64,000 nucleotides of DNA from Geomonas propionica (lineage in GTDB: Bacteria; Desulfobacterota; Desulfuromonadia; Geobacterales; Geobacteraceae). Where the stretch lies: assembly GCF_016458235.1 (NCBI RefSeq), contig NZ_JAEMHK010000018.1:48044-112043 (forward strand). The letters are read 5' to 3'. The notes under the pieces were generated by a model. That model was not told where the DNA came from and searched no databases. It saw only the letters and a list, made by a program, of their open reading frames with translations. A program made the translations under genes and the position numbers. Below are positions 24,192-32,390 of the stretch, in pieces (within the stretch, counting starts at the first letter, position 1; each line of letters opens with the position of its first letter).

Positions 24192-24563
24192 TCACATGAG
24201 AGGCCGAACCTCTTCGACCTTGAAATAAACCACGCGGGAAACCGCGGCGCTCGCCTGCGGGCTCGCCACCAGCGCGGTCCGTTCCTTGATCTCGCCCAGA
24301 AGTTCCCCCTCTCCCTTTTCCTCAATCATGGTAAGGCTCAGCCTCCAGCCGGAGTACCCCCGCGACGGTGCCAGGTACAGGTAGCTGGCATGCGGGTTTT
24401 GCCTCAAGTTGGCGATGCTGCGCCCTTCGCCGAAGCCCCAGGCCAGCGTCTGGTCGTCGACCACGTGCGGCACGGCGAATACGGCGAGATTAACCACGCC
24501 GGTCGCATCGGCTGTGCCCAAAACCCCGCGCCCCCCTTCCGGAAACAGTTCCGCAAGCTTCAT
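24192..24563 (-). CDS. Pyridoxamine 5'-phosphate oxidase family protein
   Basis: A 123-residue split-barrel flavin-binding protein: LGTADATGVVNLAVFAVPHVVDDQTLAWGFGEGRSIANLRQNPHASYLYLAP matches small PNPOx-like proteins. These bind FMN or related cofactors; the substrate is unknown and it is too short for true PdxH. It ends one base after the dtd stop, tail to tail. A GGGGG tract is the only candidate ribosome site. Single gene. Confidence 0.83.
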   Translation of the reverse strand: MKLAELFPEGGRGVLGTADATGVVNLAVFAVPHVVDDQTLAWGFGEGRSIANLRQNPHASYLYLAPSRGYSGWRLSLTMIEEKGEGELLGEIKERTALVASPQASAAVSRVVYFKVEEVRPLM

Positions 24564-24676
24564 GTGTTCCGCCCCCTTTTCTCTTTAAGCTGATGAAGCA
24601 ACTATGATAATCTAGCAGGCTCGAACCGATTGTCTACCGCACCGACACCGGCACGGCCGTAGCGAAGGAAAAGCAC

Positions 24677-25534
24677 GTGCAGCTGAAAACCATACTTGAA
24701 GCGCTGTACCAGAACCGCTCCCAGGCCCACCTGGCCAACGACCCGCTCTCGTTTTGCCATCGCTACAGCCATCCCTTGGACCAGGAGGTTGTCGGGCTGG
24801 TGGCGGCCTCCTTCGCCTACGGCAACGTCAAGATCATCAAGAAGAACCTCGCCGTGATCTTTGAGGTCATGGGCCCCTCCCCGCGCCGCTTCGTGGAGAG
24901 TTTCGACCCGCGGCAGGGAAGCCGAGACTTCGCCGGCTTCAAGCACCGCTTCAACGACGCCCGAGACCTCTGCGCCTTGCTCTTCGCCTGCCGCATCATG
25001 ATCGAAGAGGCCAGCTCCGTCGAGCGGTGGCTGCTGCGCTTTTACAATCCGGCCGATCCGGACCTGACCGGGACCCTCTCCGGCTTTTCCGAGGCGGTGA
25101 AGAACCTCGACCTCTCCCCGGTGTTCGGCCCCGGCGGCGTCCCCGCGGATTCCTATTTCCCCTTCTTCTTCCCCTCCCCGGCCTCGGGGAGCGCTTGCAA
25201 GCGGCTCTGCATGTTGCTCCGGTGGATGGTGCGCCCGGCCGACGGCATCGACCTCGGTATCTGGCGCGGCATCTCCCCGGCGCAACTGGTCATCCCGGTC
25301 GATGCCCACATCCAGCGCATCTGCCGCTTCCTCGGCTTCACCAGCCGAAAGCAGGCGGACTGGCGCATGGCCTGCGAGATCACCCGCGCCCTGCGCGAGC
25401 TCGACCCGGCCGACCCGGTGAAGTACGACTTCGCCATCTGCCACCTGGGGATCTCGGAAGGGTGCGACGGCAAGGACCGCCTGAAATGCACCGCCTGCCC
25501 CATCGGCAACATCTGCTCGGCTGAACCGACTTGA
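24677..25534 (+). CDS. TIGR02757 family protein
   Basis: A 285-residue protein. DPLSFCHRYSHPLDQEVVGLVAASFAYGNVKIIKKNL, LCMLLRWMVRPADGIDLGIW and the C-terminal CHLGISEGC...CTACPIGNIC are typical of the TIGR02757/DUF2400 family. Its helical core and C-terminal four-cysteine signature recall HhH-GPD DNA glycosylases with a 4Fe-4S cluster, so a nucleic-acid role is possible but unproven. Start is GTG 24677 with AAGGAA upstream. Its TGA overlaps the following TTG start (TTGA), so it is coupled to the pabB-pabC fusion. Confidence 0.87.
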   Translation: MQLKTILEALYQNRSQAHLANDPLSFCHRYSHPLDQEVVGLVAASFAYGNVKIIKKNLAVIFEVMGPSPRRFVESFDPRQGSRDFAGFKHRFNDARDLCALLFACRIMIEEASSVERWLLRFYNPADPDLTGTLSGFSEAVKNLDLSPVFGPGGVPADSYFPFFFPSPASGSACKRLCMLLRWMVRPADGIDLGIWRGISPAQLVIPVDAHIQRICRFLGFTSRKQADWRMACEITRALRELDPADPVKYDFAICHLGISEGCDGKDRLKCTACPIGNICSAEPT

Positions 25535-27246
25535 GCCACCCCTTCCCGGCATACCTGCATGGCTTCGCCTTCACCGGCCAGGTCGGCGAGATTGTCGCCA
25601 TGACTCCGGGAGAGGTGCTGCCAGCATTCGAGGATCTGCAGCGGCATCTCGCAGTGGGGCTGCACGCGGCCGGCTTCGTCTGCTACGAGGCCGCCGGCGC
25701 CCTGAACGACGCCCTTACGACGCTTCCGGCACACCCGATGCCGCTCCTGTGGTTCGGCCTGTTCACCGAGCGCGGGGCCGAGCAGTTTCCGCCCCACGAC
25801 GCCCCCTTCCACTGTTCCGCCTGGGAGGCGGCGCCGGGATGGGAGACCTATCACGACTCCGTGCAGACGATCCGGGAGCTCATCTCCGCCGGGGACAGCT
25901 ACCAGATCAACTACACCATGCGGCAGCGCTTCTCCTTCGCCGGCTGCCCCCGCTCCTTCTTCAGCGAACTCTGCCGCAACCAGCCCACCCCCTACAACTG
26001 CTATCTCGAGTGCGGCAGGTGGCGCGTGCTCTCGGCCTCGCCGGAGTTGTTCTTCTCCCTCTCCGGCGGCAGGCTGGTCACCCGCCCCATGAAGGGGACC
26101 GCCCCGCGCGGCCGCTGGTATGCGGAGGACCTGGCGCGCAAGGAGCAGCTCAGGCAGAGCCCGAAAGAAGTGGCCGAGAACCTGATGATCGTCGACCTGC
26201 TGCGCAACGACATGGGAATGGTATCTGAGACCGGCTCAGTGCGAGTGGAGTCGCTCTTCGATGTGGAGAGCCACCCAACCGTGCACCAGATGACCTCGAC
26301 CATCGAGTCGCGGGTCCGCGCGGAAGTCACCCCGCTGGAGCTGTTCCAGTCACTGTTTCCCTGCGGGTCGGTGACCGGCGCACCCAAGAGACGGAGCATG
26401 GAGATCATCGCTGAGCTGGAAGAGACACCGCGGGGTCTGTACACCGGCTGCCTCGGCTACTTCTCCCCCGGCGGCGAAGCCCTCTTCAGCGTGGCCATCC
26501 GCACCGCCGTCCTCGACTGCGAAACGGGAGGGGGCGAGGTCGGCATCGGCAGCGGCATCACCTACGACTCCAAGGCCGAGGCGGAATACCAAGAGTGCCT
26601 GGACAAGGGCGCCTTCATAAAGGAGCAGCGACCGGACTTCCACCTGATCGAGTCGCTGCTGCACGACGAACGGGGCTACTTCCTGCTCGAGCGGCACCTG
26701 GAACGGCTGGATCAGTCGGCCCGCTACTTCGCCTTCCCCCTGGCCGACGGCGCGGCACGGCAACTCCTGGAAGAAACCGCTGCGGGACTTTCTGCCTCGG
26801 TGCGCCACAAGGTGCGCCTGCTGCTCTTCAAGGACGGACGTCTCAGCTGCGGGGCAGCGCCGCTCCCCGAGGCAGGGCCGGAAGCGCAGGCCACCTTCGC
26901 GCGACAGCGGGTTAATTCCGGCGATTGGTTTCTCTACCACAAGACCAGTCGGCGCGACCTGTTCCACCAGGAACTCGCCGCCCGGCCGGAGTTCGACGAG
27001 GTGATCTTCGAGAACGAGCGTGGCGAAGTGACCGAAGGGGCCTACAGCAACCTCGTCGCCGTCGTCGGCGGCAGGCACTATACGCCGCCGCTGGCCTGCG
27101 GGCTCCTCCCCGGCACCCTGCGCGAGGAGCTACTGGCCCAAGGGGCGATTGAGGAGAGGGTCCTGAAAAGGGATGACCTGATGCGGGCGGAGGCGGTTTT
27201 TCTGGTAAACTCGGTGCGCGGGTGGCGGCAGGTGAGGCTTGCATGA
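25531..27246 (+). CDS. pabB: Fused aminodeoxychorismate synthase component I and lyase (PabB-PabC)
   Basis: A 571-residue fusion. Residues 1-370 are the chorismate-binding PabB domain (SAGDSYQINYTMRQRF, RPMKGTAPRGRW, DLLRNDMGMVSETGSV, CGSVTGAPKRRSMEII, FSVAIRTAVLD). Residues 375-571 are a PLP aminotransferase class IV domain (YHKTSRRDLF, EVTEGAYSNLVAVV, LACGLLPGTLREELL), as in PabC. Together they convert chorismate to 4-aminobenzoate for folate, given a PabA amidotransferase, which is not in the window. The start is TTG 25531, overlapping the upstream stop. Confidence 0.93.
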   Translation: MSHPFPAYLHGFAFTGQVGEIVAMTPGEVLPAFEDLQRHLAVGLHAAGFVCYEAAGALNDALTTLPAHPMPLLWFGLFTERGAEQFPPHDAPFHCSAWEAAPGWETYHDSVQTIRELISAGDSYQINYTMRQRFSFAGCPRSFFSELCRNQPTPYNCYLECGRWRVLSASPELFFSLSGGRLVTRPMKGTAPRGRWYAEDLARKEQLRQSPKEVAENLMIVDLLRNDMGMVSETGSVRVESLFDVESHPTVHQMTSTIESRVRAEVTPLELFQSLFPCGSVTGAPKRRSMEIIAELEETPRGLYTGCLGYFSPGGEALFSVAIRTAVLDCETGGGEVGIGSGITYDSKAEAEYQECLDKGAFIKEQRPDFHLIESLLHDERGYFLLERHLERLDQSARYFAFPLADGAARQLLEETAAGLSASVRHKVRLLLFKDGRLSCGAAPLPEAGPEAQATFARQRVNSGDWFLYHKTSRRDLFHQELAARPEFDEVIFENERGEVTEGAYSNLVAVVGGRHYTPPLACGLLPGTLREELLAQGAIEERVLKRDDLMRAEAVFLVNSVRGWRQVRLA

Positions 27247-27259
27247 TCATGGTGCTTTG

Positions 27260-27295
27260 CCCCCCTCCCAGCCTCCCCCCTCCAGGGGGCGGGGA
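27260..27295. repeat. GC-rich intergenic repeat (CCCTCCCAGCC type), copy 1
   Basis: The block CCCCCTCCCAGCCTCCCCCC followed by TCCAGGGGGCGGG can fold back. A near-identical block occurs in reverse orientation at 46508-46538. Confidence 0.65.
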
Positions 27296-27341
27296 ATGGA
27301 CTGACGGTAGGTAATTACATCACTGTAGAAGGAGGATAGAC

Positions 27342-28205
27342 ATGGAAACGTACGGTTTCATAGGCCTGGGCATCATGGGAAGCGCCATGGCCAAAAATCT
27401 CATCAAGGCGGGCTTCAAGGTGAAGGTCTGGAACCGTTCGCAGGCAAAGTGCGAGGAGTTCGCGGCGCTCGGGGCAGCCGTCGCGGCGACGCCGGCGGAG
27501 GTGACCTCTTCCTGCGCCATCACCATCGCCATGCTGGCCGACCCGGCTGCGGCCCATGAAGTCTGCTTCGGAGCACAGGGAGCCCTGGAGGGGATCGGCG
27601 CGGGACGGGGCTACGTGGACATGTCCACGGTGGACGCCGCTACGGCCCAGGAGATCGCAGCGGCGATCACGGCCAAGGGGGGAAGGTTTCTGGAAGCACC
27701 GGTTTCCGGGAGCAAGAAACCCGCCGAGGACGGCACCCTGATCATCCTCGCCGCCGGCGACCACGGCCTCTTCGACAAGACCATGCCGCTCTTCGAGAAG
27801 ATGGGGAAGAAGAGCCTGTTCCTGGGCGAGGTGGGGCGCGGTGCGGAGATGAAGCTCATCGTCAATATGGTCATGGGTGGCATGATGACCATCTTCTGCG
27901 AGGGGCTCGCCCTCGCCGACAAGGCGGGGCTCGCCAGTTCGGACCTTTTAGACGTGCTGGACTCCGGCGCGCTGGCGAACCCGATGTTCAAGCTGAAAGG
28001 CGCCCAGATGACCCAGGGGCTCTTCGACACCGCCTTCCCGCTCAAGCACATGCAAAAGGACATGCGCCTGGCGGTCGCGCTGGGCGACTCGCTGAACCAG
28101 CCCCTGGCATCCGCCGCAGCGGCCAATGAAAGCTTCAAGAGGGCGAAGGGGATGGGGCTCGCCGACCGCGACTTCTGCGCGGTCCTGAAGGCGATCAACT
28201 CATGA
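27342..28205 (+). CDS. GLYR1-like beta-hydroxyacid dehydrogenase (GHB/succinic semialdehyde reductase type)
   Basis: A 287-residue enzyme: Rossmann motif GFIGLGIMGSAMAKNL, substrate loop EAPVSGSKKPAEDGTL and catalytic Lys in GRGAEMKLIVNM. The whole sequence resembles the Geobacter gamma-hydroxybutyrate dehydrogenase/succinic semialdehyde reductase described structurally from G. sulfurreducens and G. metallireducens; this is recall, not a search. It reduces small semialdehydes such as succinic semialdehyde or glyoxylate with NADPH. AAGGAGG is optimally placed. A small membrane-protein gene overlaps its stop. Confidence 0.9.
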   Translation: METYGFIGLGIMGSAMAKNLIKAGFKVKVWNRSQAKCEEFAALGAAVAATPAEVTSSCAITIAMLADPAAAHEVCFGAQGALEGIGAGRGYVDMSTVDAATAQEIAAAITAKGGRFLEAPVSGSKKPAEDGTLIILAAGDHGLFDKTMPLFEKMGKKSLFLGEVGRGAEMKLIVNMVMGGMMTIFCEGLALADKAGLASSDLLDVLDSGALANPMFKLKGAQMTQGLFDTAFPLKHMQKDMRLAVALGDSLNQPLASAAAANESFKRAKGMGLADRDFCAVLKAINS

Positions 28206-28372
28206 AAAAGCTGCTCTCTTTTGCTGGCGTGTCCCTTTTGACCACTGCCCTCCTGGACCCGATGCTTCAGTCCACCCTGGACAAGCCGGTCCCCTGGCTG
28301 CGCGACATCGGCATGTTCCTGGCCGGGGCGTTCTGCCTGTACATCCTGGTCAAATACCACCGTGAGCTGTAG
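28202..28372 (+). CDS. Small hypothetical membrane protein
   Basis: A 56-residue protein (MKKLLSFAGVSLLTTALLDP ... LVKYHREL). ATG 28202 overlaps the TGA of the upstream dehydrogenase (ATGA), which suggests translational coupling. Two short hydrophobic segments are visible, SFAGVSLLTTALL and IGMFLAGAFCLYILV, so it is probably an inner-membrane hairpin. Not recognised. Confidence 0.65.
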   Translation: MKKLLSFAGVSLLTTALLDPMLQSTLDKPVPWLRDIGMFLAGAFCLYILVKYHREL

Positions 28373-28404
28373 CAGGCGAGGTGAACCGGGGACACAGTTT
28401 GCCG

Positions 28405-28433
28405 TTGACAAATAACAACGGCTCCCTTATTCT
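28405..28433 (+). promoter_or_regulatory. Predicted promoter of the SAM-riboswitch metX unit
   Basis: TTGACA (28405-28410), 17-base spacer and TATTCT (28428-28433). The start point near 28440 would lie just before the riboswitch aptamer. Confidence 0.7.
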
Positions 28434-28455
28434 GCAGCGAAAATTGAATAGAAAG

Positions 28456-28560
28456 ACCTGCTTATCTAGAGTGGTGGAGGGAAAGGCCCTGCGAAACCAC
28501 AGCAACCGGCCCATTGGGCGACAGGTGCTAAATCCTGCCGAAAGGCGAAGATGAGAAAGG
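28456..28560 (+). promoter_or_regulatory. SAM-I (S-box) riboswitch aptamer
   Basis: The P1 strand CTTATC (28461-28466) pairs with GATGAG (28550-28555). Between them are hallmark conserved segments of the S-box: AGTGGTGGAGGGAAAGGCCC, GAAACCACAGCAACC and ACAGGTGCTAAATCCTGCC then GAAAGGC. It binds S-adenosylmethionine and, through the terminator 26 bases downstream, turns off metX when SAM is plentiful. Confidence 0.93.
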
Positions 28561-28585
28561 CGCTTTTAGTTATTTGCCACACCCG

Positions 28586-28620
28586 AAAAGCCCCTTCTCA
28601 TACCGAGATGGGGCTTTTTT
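28586..28620 (+). terminator. SAM-responsive intrinsic terminator before metX
   Basis: AAAAGCCCC (28586-28594) and GGGGCTTTT pair, extended by TCTC/GAGA (28596-28599 with 28605-28608), and end in a T run to 28620. The left side CCCCTTCTCAT can alternatively pair with GATGAGAAAGG of the aptamer 3' end, the expected antiterminator switch. Confidence 0.9.
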
Positions 28621-28656
28621 CGTGCCGCCCGCGGCACCTGAAAGTACGAGAGAGAC

Positions 28657-29760
28657 ATGTCCTACGGCATTGTGACTGAACAGATCGCCACCTTCGACAC
28701 CGAACTGCGCCTCGAGAGCGGCCGCATCCTCGGGCCGATCGATATCGCCTATGAGACCTACGGCACCCTCAACGCGGATTGCTCCAACGCTATCCTGGTG
28801 ACCCACGCCTGGACCGGGAGCGCGCATCTGGCCGGCCGCTACAGCGAAGACGAGAAGCGCGCCGGGTGGTGGGACGACATCGTGGGTCCTGGCTGCCTTC
28901 TCGACACCGACCGCTACTTCGTCATCTGCTCCAACGTGATCGGCTCCTGCTTCGGCTCAACCGGCCCGACCTCCCTCAACCCCAAGACCGGCAAGCGCTA
29001 CAACCTCAGCTTCCCGGTGATCACGGTGCGGGACATGGTCAAGGCCCAGGCGCTGCTCATGGACCGGCTCGGCATCGAGAAACTGTTCTGCGTCCTGGGC
29101 GGTAGCATGGGGGGCATGCAGGCCCTGGAATGGGCCACCCAGTATCCGGACCGTGTCGCCTCGGCGGTGGTGCTGGCCACCACGCCGTCCCCGTCGGCGC
29201 AGGCGATTTCGTTGAACGCGGTGGCGCGCTGGGCCATCTTCAACGATCCCAACTGGAAAAAGGGGGAGTACCGCAAGAACCCCAAGGACGGCCTGGCGCT
29301 GGCCCGCGGCATCGGCCACATCACCTTCCTTTCCGACGAATCCATGACCGCCAAGTTCGGCCGCCGCTTCTCGGCCCGCGACGGCCAGTTCGACTTCTTC
29401 GGCCAGTTCGAGGTGGAGCGCTACCTGAACTACAACGGCTACAACTTCGTGGACCGCTTCGACACCAACTCCTTCCTCTACCTGGCCAAGGCCCTCGACC
29501 TCTACGACGTCGCCGCCGGCTGCGAGTCACTGGAGGAGGCCTTCGAGCCGGTTAAGGCACCGATCCAGTTCTTCGCCTTCACCTCCGACTGGCTCTACCC
29601 GCCGGCGCAGACCGAGGAAATGGTCGTCTCACTCCAGAACCTGGGCAAGCCGGTGGAGTACCATTTGATCACCTCCGCCTACGGGCACGACGCCTTCCTG
29701 CTGGAACACCAGACCTTCACGCCGATGGTGCAGACCTTCCTGGAAGGCATCAGCCTCTAA
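28657..29760 (+). CDS. metX: Homoserine O-acetyltransferase
   Basis: A 367-residue alpha/beta-hydrolase-fold MetX. Nucleophile elbow GGSMGGMQ gives Ser150; TSDWLYPP and YGHDAFLLE supply the Asp and His. [11 protein letters not shown] and [14 protein letters not shown] are family blocks. It makes O-acetylhomoserine (or O-succinylhomoserine; substrate is not readable with certainty) for methionine synthesis. Controlled by the SAM riboswitch upstream. No metW gene follows, unlike the common metX-metW pair of many proteobacteria. Confidence 0.95.
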   Translation: MSYGIVTEQIATFDTELRLESGRILGPIDIAYETYGTLNADCSNAILVTHAWTGSAHLAGRYSEDEKRAGWWDDIVGPGCLLDTDRYFVICSNVIGSCFGSTGPTSLNPKTGKRYNLSFPVITVRDMVKAQALLMDRLGIEKLFCVLGGSMGGMQALEWATQYPDRVASAVVLATTPSPSAQAISLNAVARWAIFNDPNWKKGEYRKNPKDGLALARGIGHITFLSDESMTAKFGRRFSARDGQFDFFGQFEVERYLNYNGYNFVDRFDTNSFLYLAKALDLYDVAAGCESLEEAFEPVKAPIQFFAFTSDWLYPPAQTEEMVVSLQNLGKPVEYHLITSAYGHDAFLLEHQTFTPMVQTFLEGISL

Positions 29761-29772
29761 CCGCACCGCACG

Positions 29773-29808
29773 ACCTGTAGGGGCGAATAATTATTCGCCC
29801 CTACAGGT
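29773..29808. repeat. Dispersed palindromic repeat, copy 2 (perfect 36-base palindrome)
   Basis: 18-base arms ACCTGTAGGGGCGAATAA (29773-29790) and 29791-29808 are exact reverse complements. The core matches the copies at 2159-2184 and 53783-53809. It lies between convergent metX and the acetate kinase gene. Confidence 0.9.
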
Positions 29809-29822
29809 GCTCGCAAAATAAA

Positions 29823-29854
29823 AAAGGGCGGATGATCAAAATCATCCGCCCTTT
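29823..29854 (-). terminator. Bidirectional terminator between metX and the acetate kinase gene
   Basis: AAAGGGCGGATGAT (29823-29836) and ATCATCCGCCCTTT (29841-29854) form a perfect 14-base stem with loop CAAA. The minus strand continues into a T-rich tract, so it best serves the acetate kinase transcript and probably metX too. Confidence 0.88.
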
Positions 29855-29877
29855 CTGCATTATTTCGGAGCTGCCCG

Positions 29878-31080
29878 CTATTGCCAACCCATGATGGCGG
29901 CGACGTCCTCGTTGAGCACCATGTCCTCGCCGCTGGGAGTCACGAAGACCTTGACCCGGGAGTGGTCCGCGCTGATCAGCATTTCCTTGCCTCCCTTGAG
30001 CGCCTCCTCGTCCCGCTTCAGGTCCACCTCGATGCCGAACTGGCTCATATCCTTCAGCGCCATGCCGCGCACCGGCCAATCCTCCCATCCCTCACCATAG
30101 GTGAAAACGATGGCGTCCGGCTTCCCGGTGACAGCGATGTAGGCACCCAGGTACTTCCTCAGCCGGTAGGATTCCATGTCGAGCGCGAGTTGGCAGCGAG
30201 CGTCGCCCACCACCGCCTCGTCCACCACGGTCCGCCGGCTCACCCGGCGCCCGACGATGCCGGCCAGGCCGCTCTTCTGGTTCAGAAAGAGGTCGAGTTC
30301 TGTCACCGAAACACCCGCCTCGTTGGCCATGAACGGGATGATGCCGGGATCGATGTCGCCACAGCGGGTTCCCATCATGACCCCTTCCAGCGGGGTGAGC
30401 CCCATGCTGGTATCGACCGATACCCCGTTTTTCACGGCACAGAGGGAGACGCCGTTGCCGGTGTGGATGGTGACGATGTTGGCGCTATCCAGAGCCACCC
30501 CTGCCAGTTCGGCCCCTCTTCTGGCCGCGTGCAGGTGGGACTGGCCGTGGAAGCCATAGCGCCTGACGCCGTGTTTTTGGTACCACTCGTAGGGAAGCGG
30601 GTACATGTAGGCGGGTTCGGGCATGGTCTGGTGAAATGCGGTATCGAAGATGGCGACCTGAGGGAGCTCCGGGAGGAGTTCCTGTGCCGCACGGATGCCG
30701 GCGAGGTTGGGGGTGTTGTGCAGCGGCGCCAGGGTCGCCACCTCCCTGATCGCCTCGACCACGTCCTCATCGATCAAAACCGATTTCGTGAAGCGCTCTC
30801 CGCCGTGCACCACGCGATGGCCGATAGCCTTGATATCGTGGGCCTCGGAGATCAACCCCTCGCCGGTCAGGGTATCGAGGATCAGCCGTAGCGCATCCTT
30901 GTGGTCAGCGCACTCCCCTTCCAGGTGCTTGGCGTCCGCCCCGGGAACACGGTGGGTCAGGAAGGAATCCCCTACCACGATCCTTTCCACCATGCCGGTG
31001 GCCATGACGGCCTGGTCGCCCCAATTGTAGAGTTGATACTGCGCCGAGAACCTGCGGCAGTTAAGGGTGAGAATCAGCAT
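29878..31080 (-). CDS. Divergent acetate kinase family protein
   Basis: About 400 residues of the acetokinase fold. Retained: Asn7, HRVVHGGE, LAPLHN, FDTAFH and MGTR. Altered: the first loop reads LNCRRFSAQYQ instead of the usual NSGSSSLKYQ; GFHGTSH is GFHGQSH; MGTRSGD is MGTRCGD; and the adenosine/Mg loop GIGENS is replaced by GEGWED. It is therefore probably a paralogue with changed nucleotide or substrate use rather than the housekeeping AckA. No pta gene is adjacent. I start at ATG 31080 (MLILTLN), the family position, though the frame runs to 31245. Confidence 0.85.
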   Translation of the reverse strand: MLILTLNCRRFSAQYQLYNWGDQAVMATGMVERIVVGDSFLTHRVPGADAKHLEGECADHKDALRLILDTLTGEGLISEAHDIKAIGHRVVHGGERFTKSVLIDEDVVEAIREVATLAPLHNTPNLAGIRAAQELLPELPQVAIFDTAFHQTMPEPAYMYPLPYEWYQKHGVRRYGFHGQSHLHAARRGAELAGVALDSANIVTIHTGNGVSLCAVKNGVSVDTSMGLTPLEGVMMGTRCGDIDPGIIPFMANEAGVSVTELDLFLNQKSGLAGIVGRRVSRRTVVDEAVVGDARCQLALDMESYRLRKYLGAYIAVTGKPDAIVFTYGEGWEDWPVRGMALKDMSQFGIEVDLKRDEEALKGGKEMLISADHSRVKVFVTPSGEDMVLNEDVAAIMGWQ

Positions 31081-31290
31081 GCTGCTAAACTCCGATCCGG
31101 GCAGTATAAACCAGCCGTGCCCGCTGCTATTGCGTATCTCCGGGAAAGCTACCGGGATGTCAGCTACGATACGTGTGGAGAGTATGATCGGTGGGATGCC
31201 GCGGTCTTCACGGTTTCGCATTGACGGAACGTCCATAACTAGCACTATCCGTATAAAAGTGCAAACAGTAACGGGTATGACAAAAGGAAA

Positions 31291-32328
31291 CTAACGGGAA
31301 TCATTGAGGATGAAGTCGGCAATGACGGGACGGTGGTCCGAGGCCCTGCGGGTCCCAACCCAGCAGCGCTGGGCCTTGATTCCGGGGGTGGTCATGATGT
31401 GGTCGATGCGCATCCAGGACTCCCTCAGCCAGGGCACCTTGTTCTTGAGTAGGAAATGCCCGTAGGTGTAACCGTACCCCCTCCCCCCCTGGGCGAAGGC
31501 ATCGGCCAGTCCCGCGTCCCTCAAGGTCTCGCAGACCAGCGAGTGGTCCGGCGAATTGAAGTCGCCGGCGACGAGAACTTCCCCCTTTTCCTGCGCCAGG
31601 TATTGGGACACCGCCCGTGCCTGCCGCAGGCGCGTGTCCACGTTGGCCTCGAACCGGTCGATGGCTTTCGGGATGTACCACGCGCCTCGGCGCGCCTTGC
31701 GGAAGGCGTTAAGGCCTCTTCTGGGGGTCTTAAAGTGAACGTCGTAGAGGGAGATATCGCGCGAACCGACCTGCACCCGGCAACGCAGGAAGTATTCGCC
31801 CTCTCTTTGATCGTACGGGAGATCGTGCACTTCGACGTTGGAGATGGGAAACCTGCTGGCGACCAGATACTGCCCTTCGTTGTGCATCTGCCACCCCGCC
31901 AGGTAGTCCGCCAGCGGCCCGTCACCGGCTTCCACGGCGTCCTGGAACAGGATGATGTCTGGCCGGGTTCGCGCCAGTTCCTCGATGAGCGGCATCAGGT
32001 CGCGTTTGCCGTACTTGACGTTCCAGGTCATGACCCGAAGCGTCTGCGGCGAATTAGCCCATGCCTTGCGGGGTGCCCAATGCCAATCCATGATCGGTCC
32101 GAAAACCCACAGAACACCAAGGAGCGGCACCCACACCAGGATCTTTGCGCTGCGGCAGGCGGCAAGGGCCAGCAGCAGGCCCGGAACCGCCCAGATGAGT
32201 TGGGGGAGGTAGAAGTTCAAGGCCCCGACCCAGAAGCGGTCGGGGCCTGCCCAGTTTAGAATGGTGATGGCGGCAAGCAAAAGGACGTACGCGGCGTTCA
32301 GTCCCAGGAGCCAGTTGAACATACTCAT
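31291..32328 (-). CDS. Membrane-anchored endonuclease/exonuclease/phosphatase family protein
   Basis: A 345-residue protein. Three hydrophobic N-terminal segments (LLGLNAAYVLLLAAITIL, LNFYLPQLIWAVPGLLLALAAC, ILVWVPLLGVLWVFGPIM) anchor an EEP domain: VMTWNVKYG, DIILFQDAVE, SRFPIS, LVAGDFNSPDHS, and RIDHIMTT...ASDHRPVIADF. It is likely a metal-dependent phosphodiesterase facing the periplasm; the substrate, lipid, polyphosphate or nucleic acid, is unknown. GGAGG precedes ATG 32328. It follows the polysaccharide deacetylase gene after 62 bases on the same strand. Confidence 0.86.
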   Translation of the reverse strand: MSMFNWLLGLNAAYVLLLAAITILNWAGPDRFWVGALNFYLPQLIWAVPGLLLALAACRSAKILVWVPLLGVLWVFGPIMDWHWAPRKAWANSPQTLRVMTWNVKYGKRDLMPLIEELARTRPDIILFQDAVEAGDGPLADYLAGWQMHNEGQYLVASRFPISNVEVHDLPYDQREGEYFLRCRVQVGSRDISLYDVHFKTPRRGLNAFRKARRGAWYIPKAIDRFEANVDTRLRQARAVSQYLAQEKGEVLVAGDFNSPDHSLVCETLRDAGLADAFAQGGRGYGYTYGHFLLKNKVPWLRESWMRIDHIMTTPGIKAQRCWVGTRRASDHRPVIADFILNDSR

Positions 32329-32390
32329 CCGCCTGCCTCCTTTGCGGCGGGGGCTGTGCCACCCTGCCCCATCGCCGCCACTGCCTCGCT

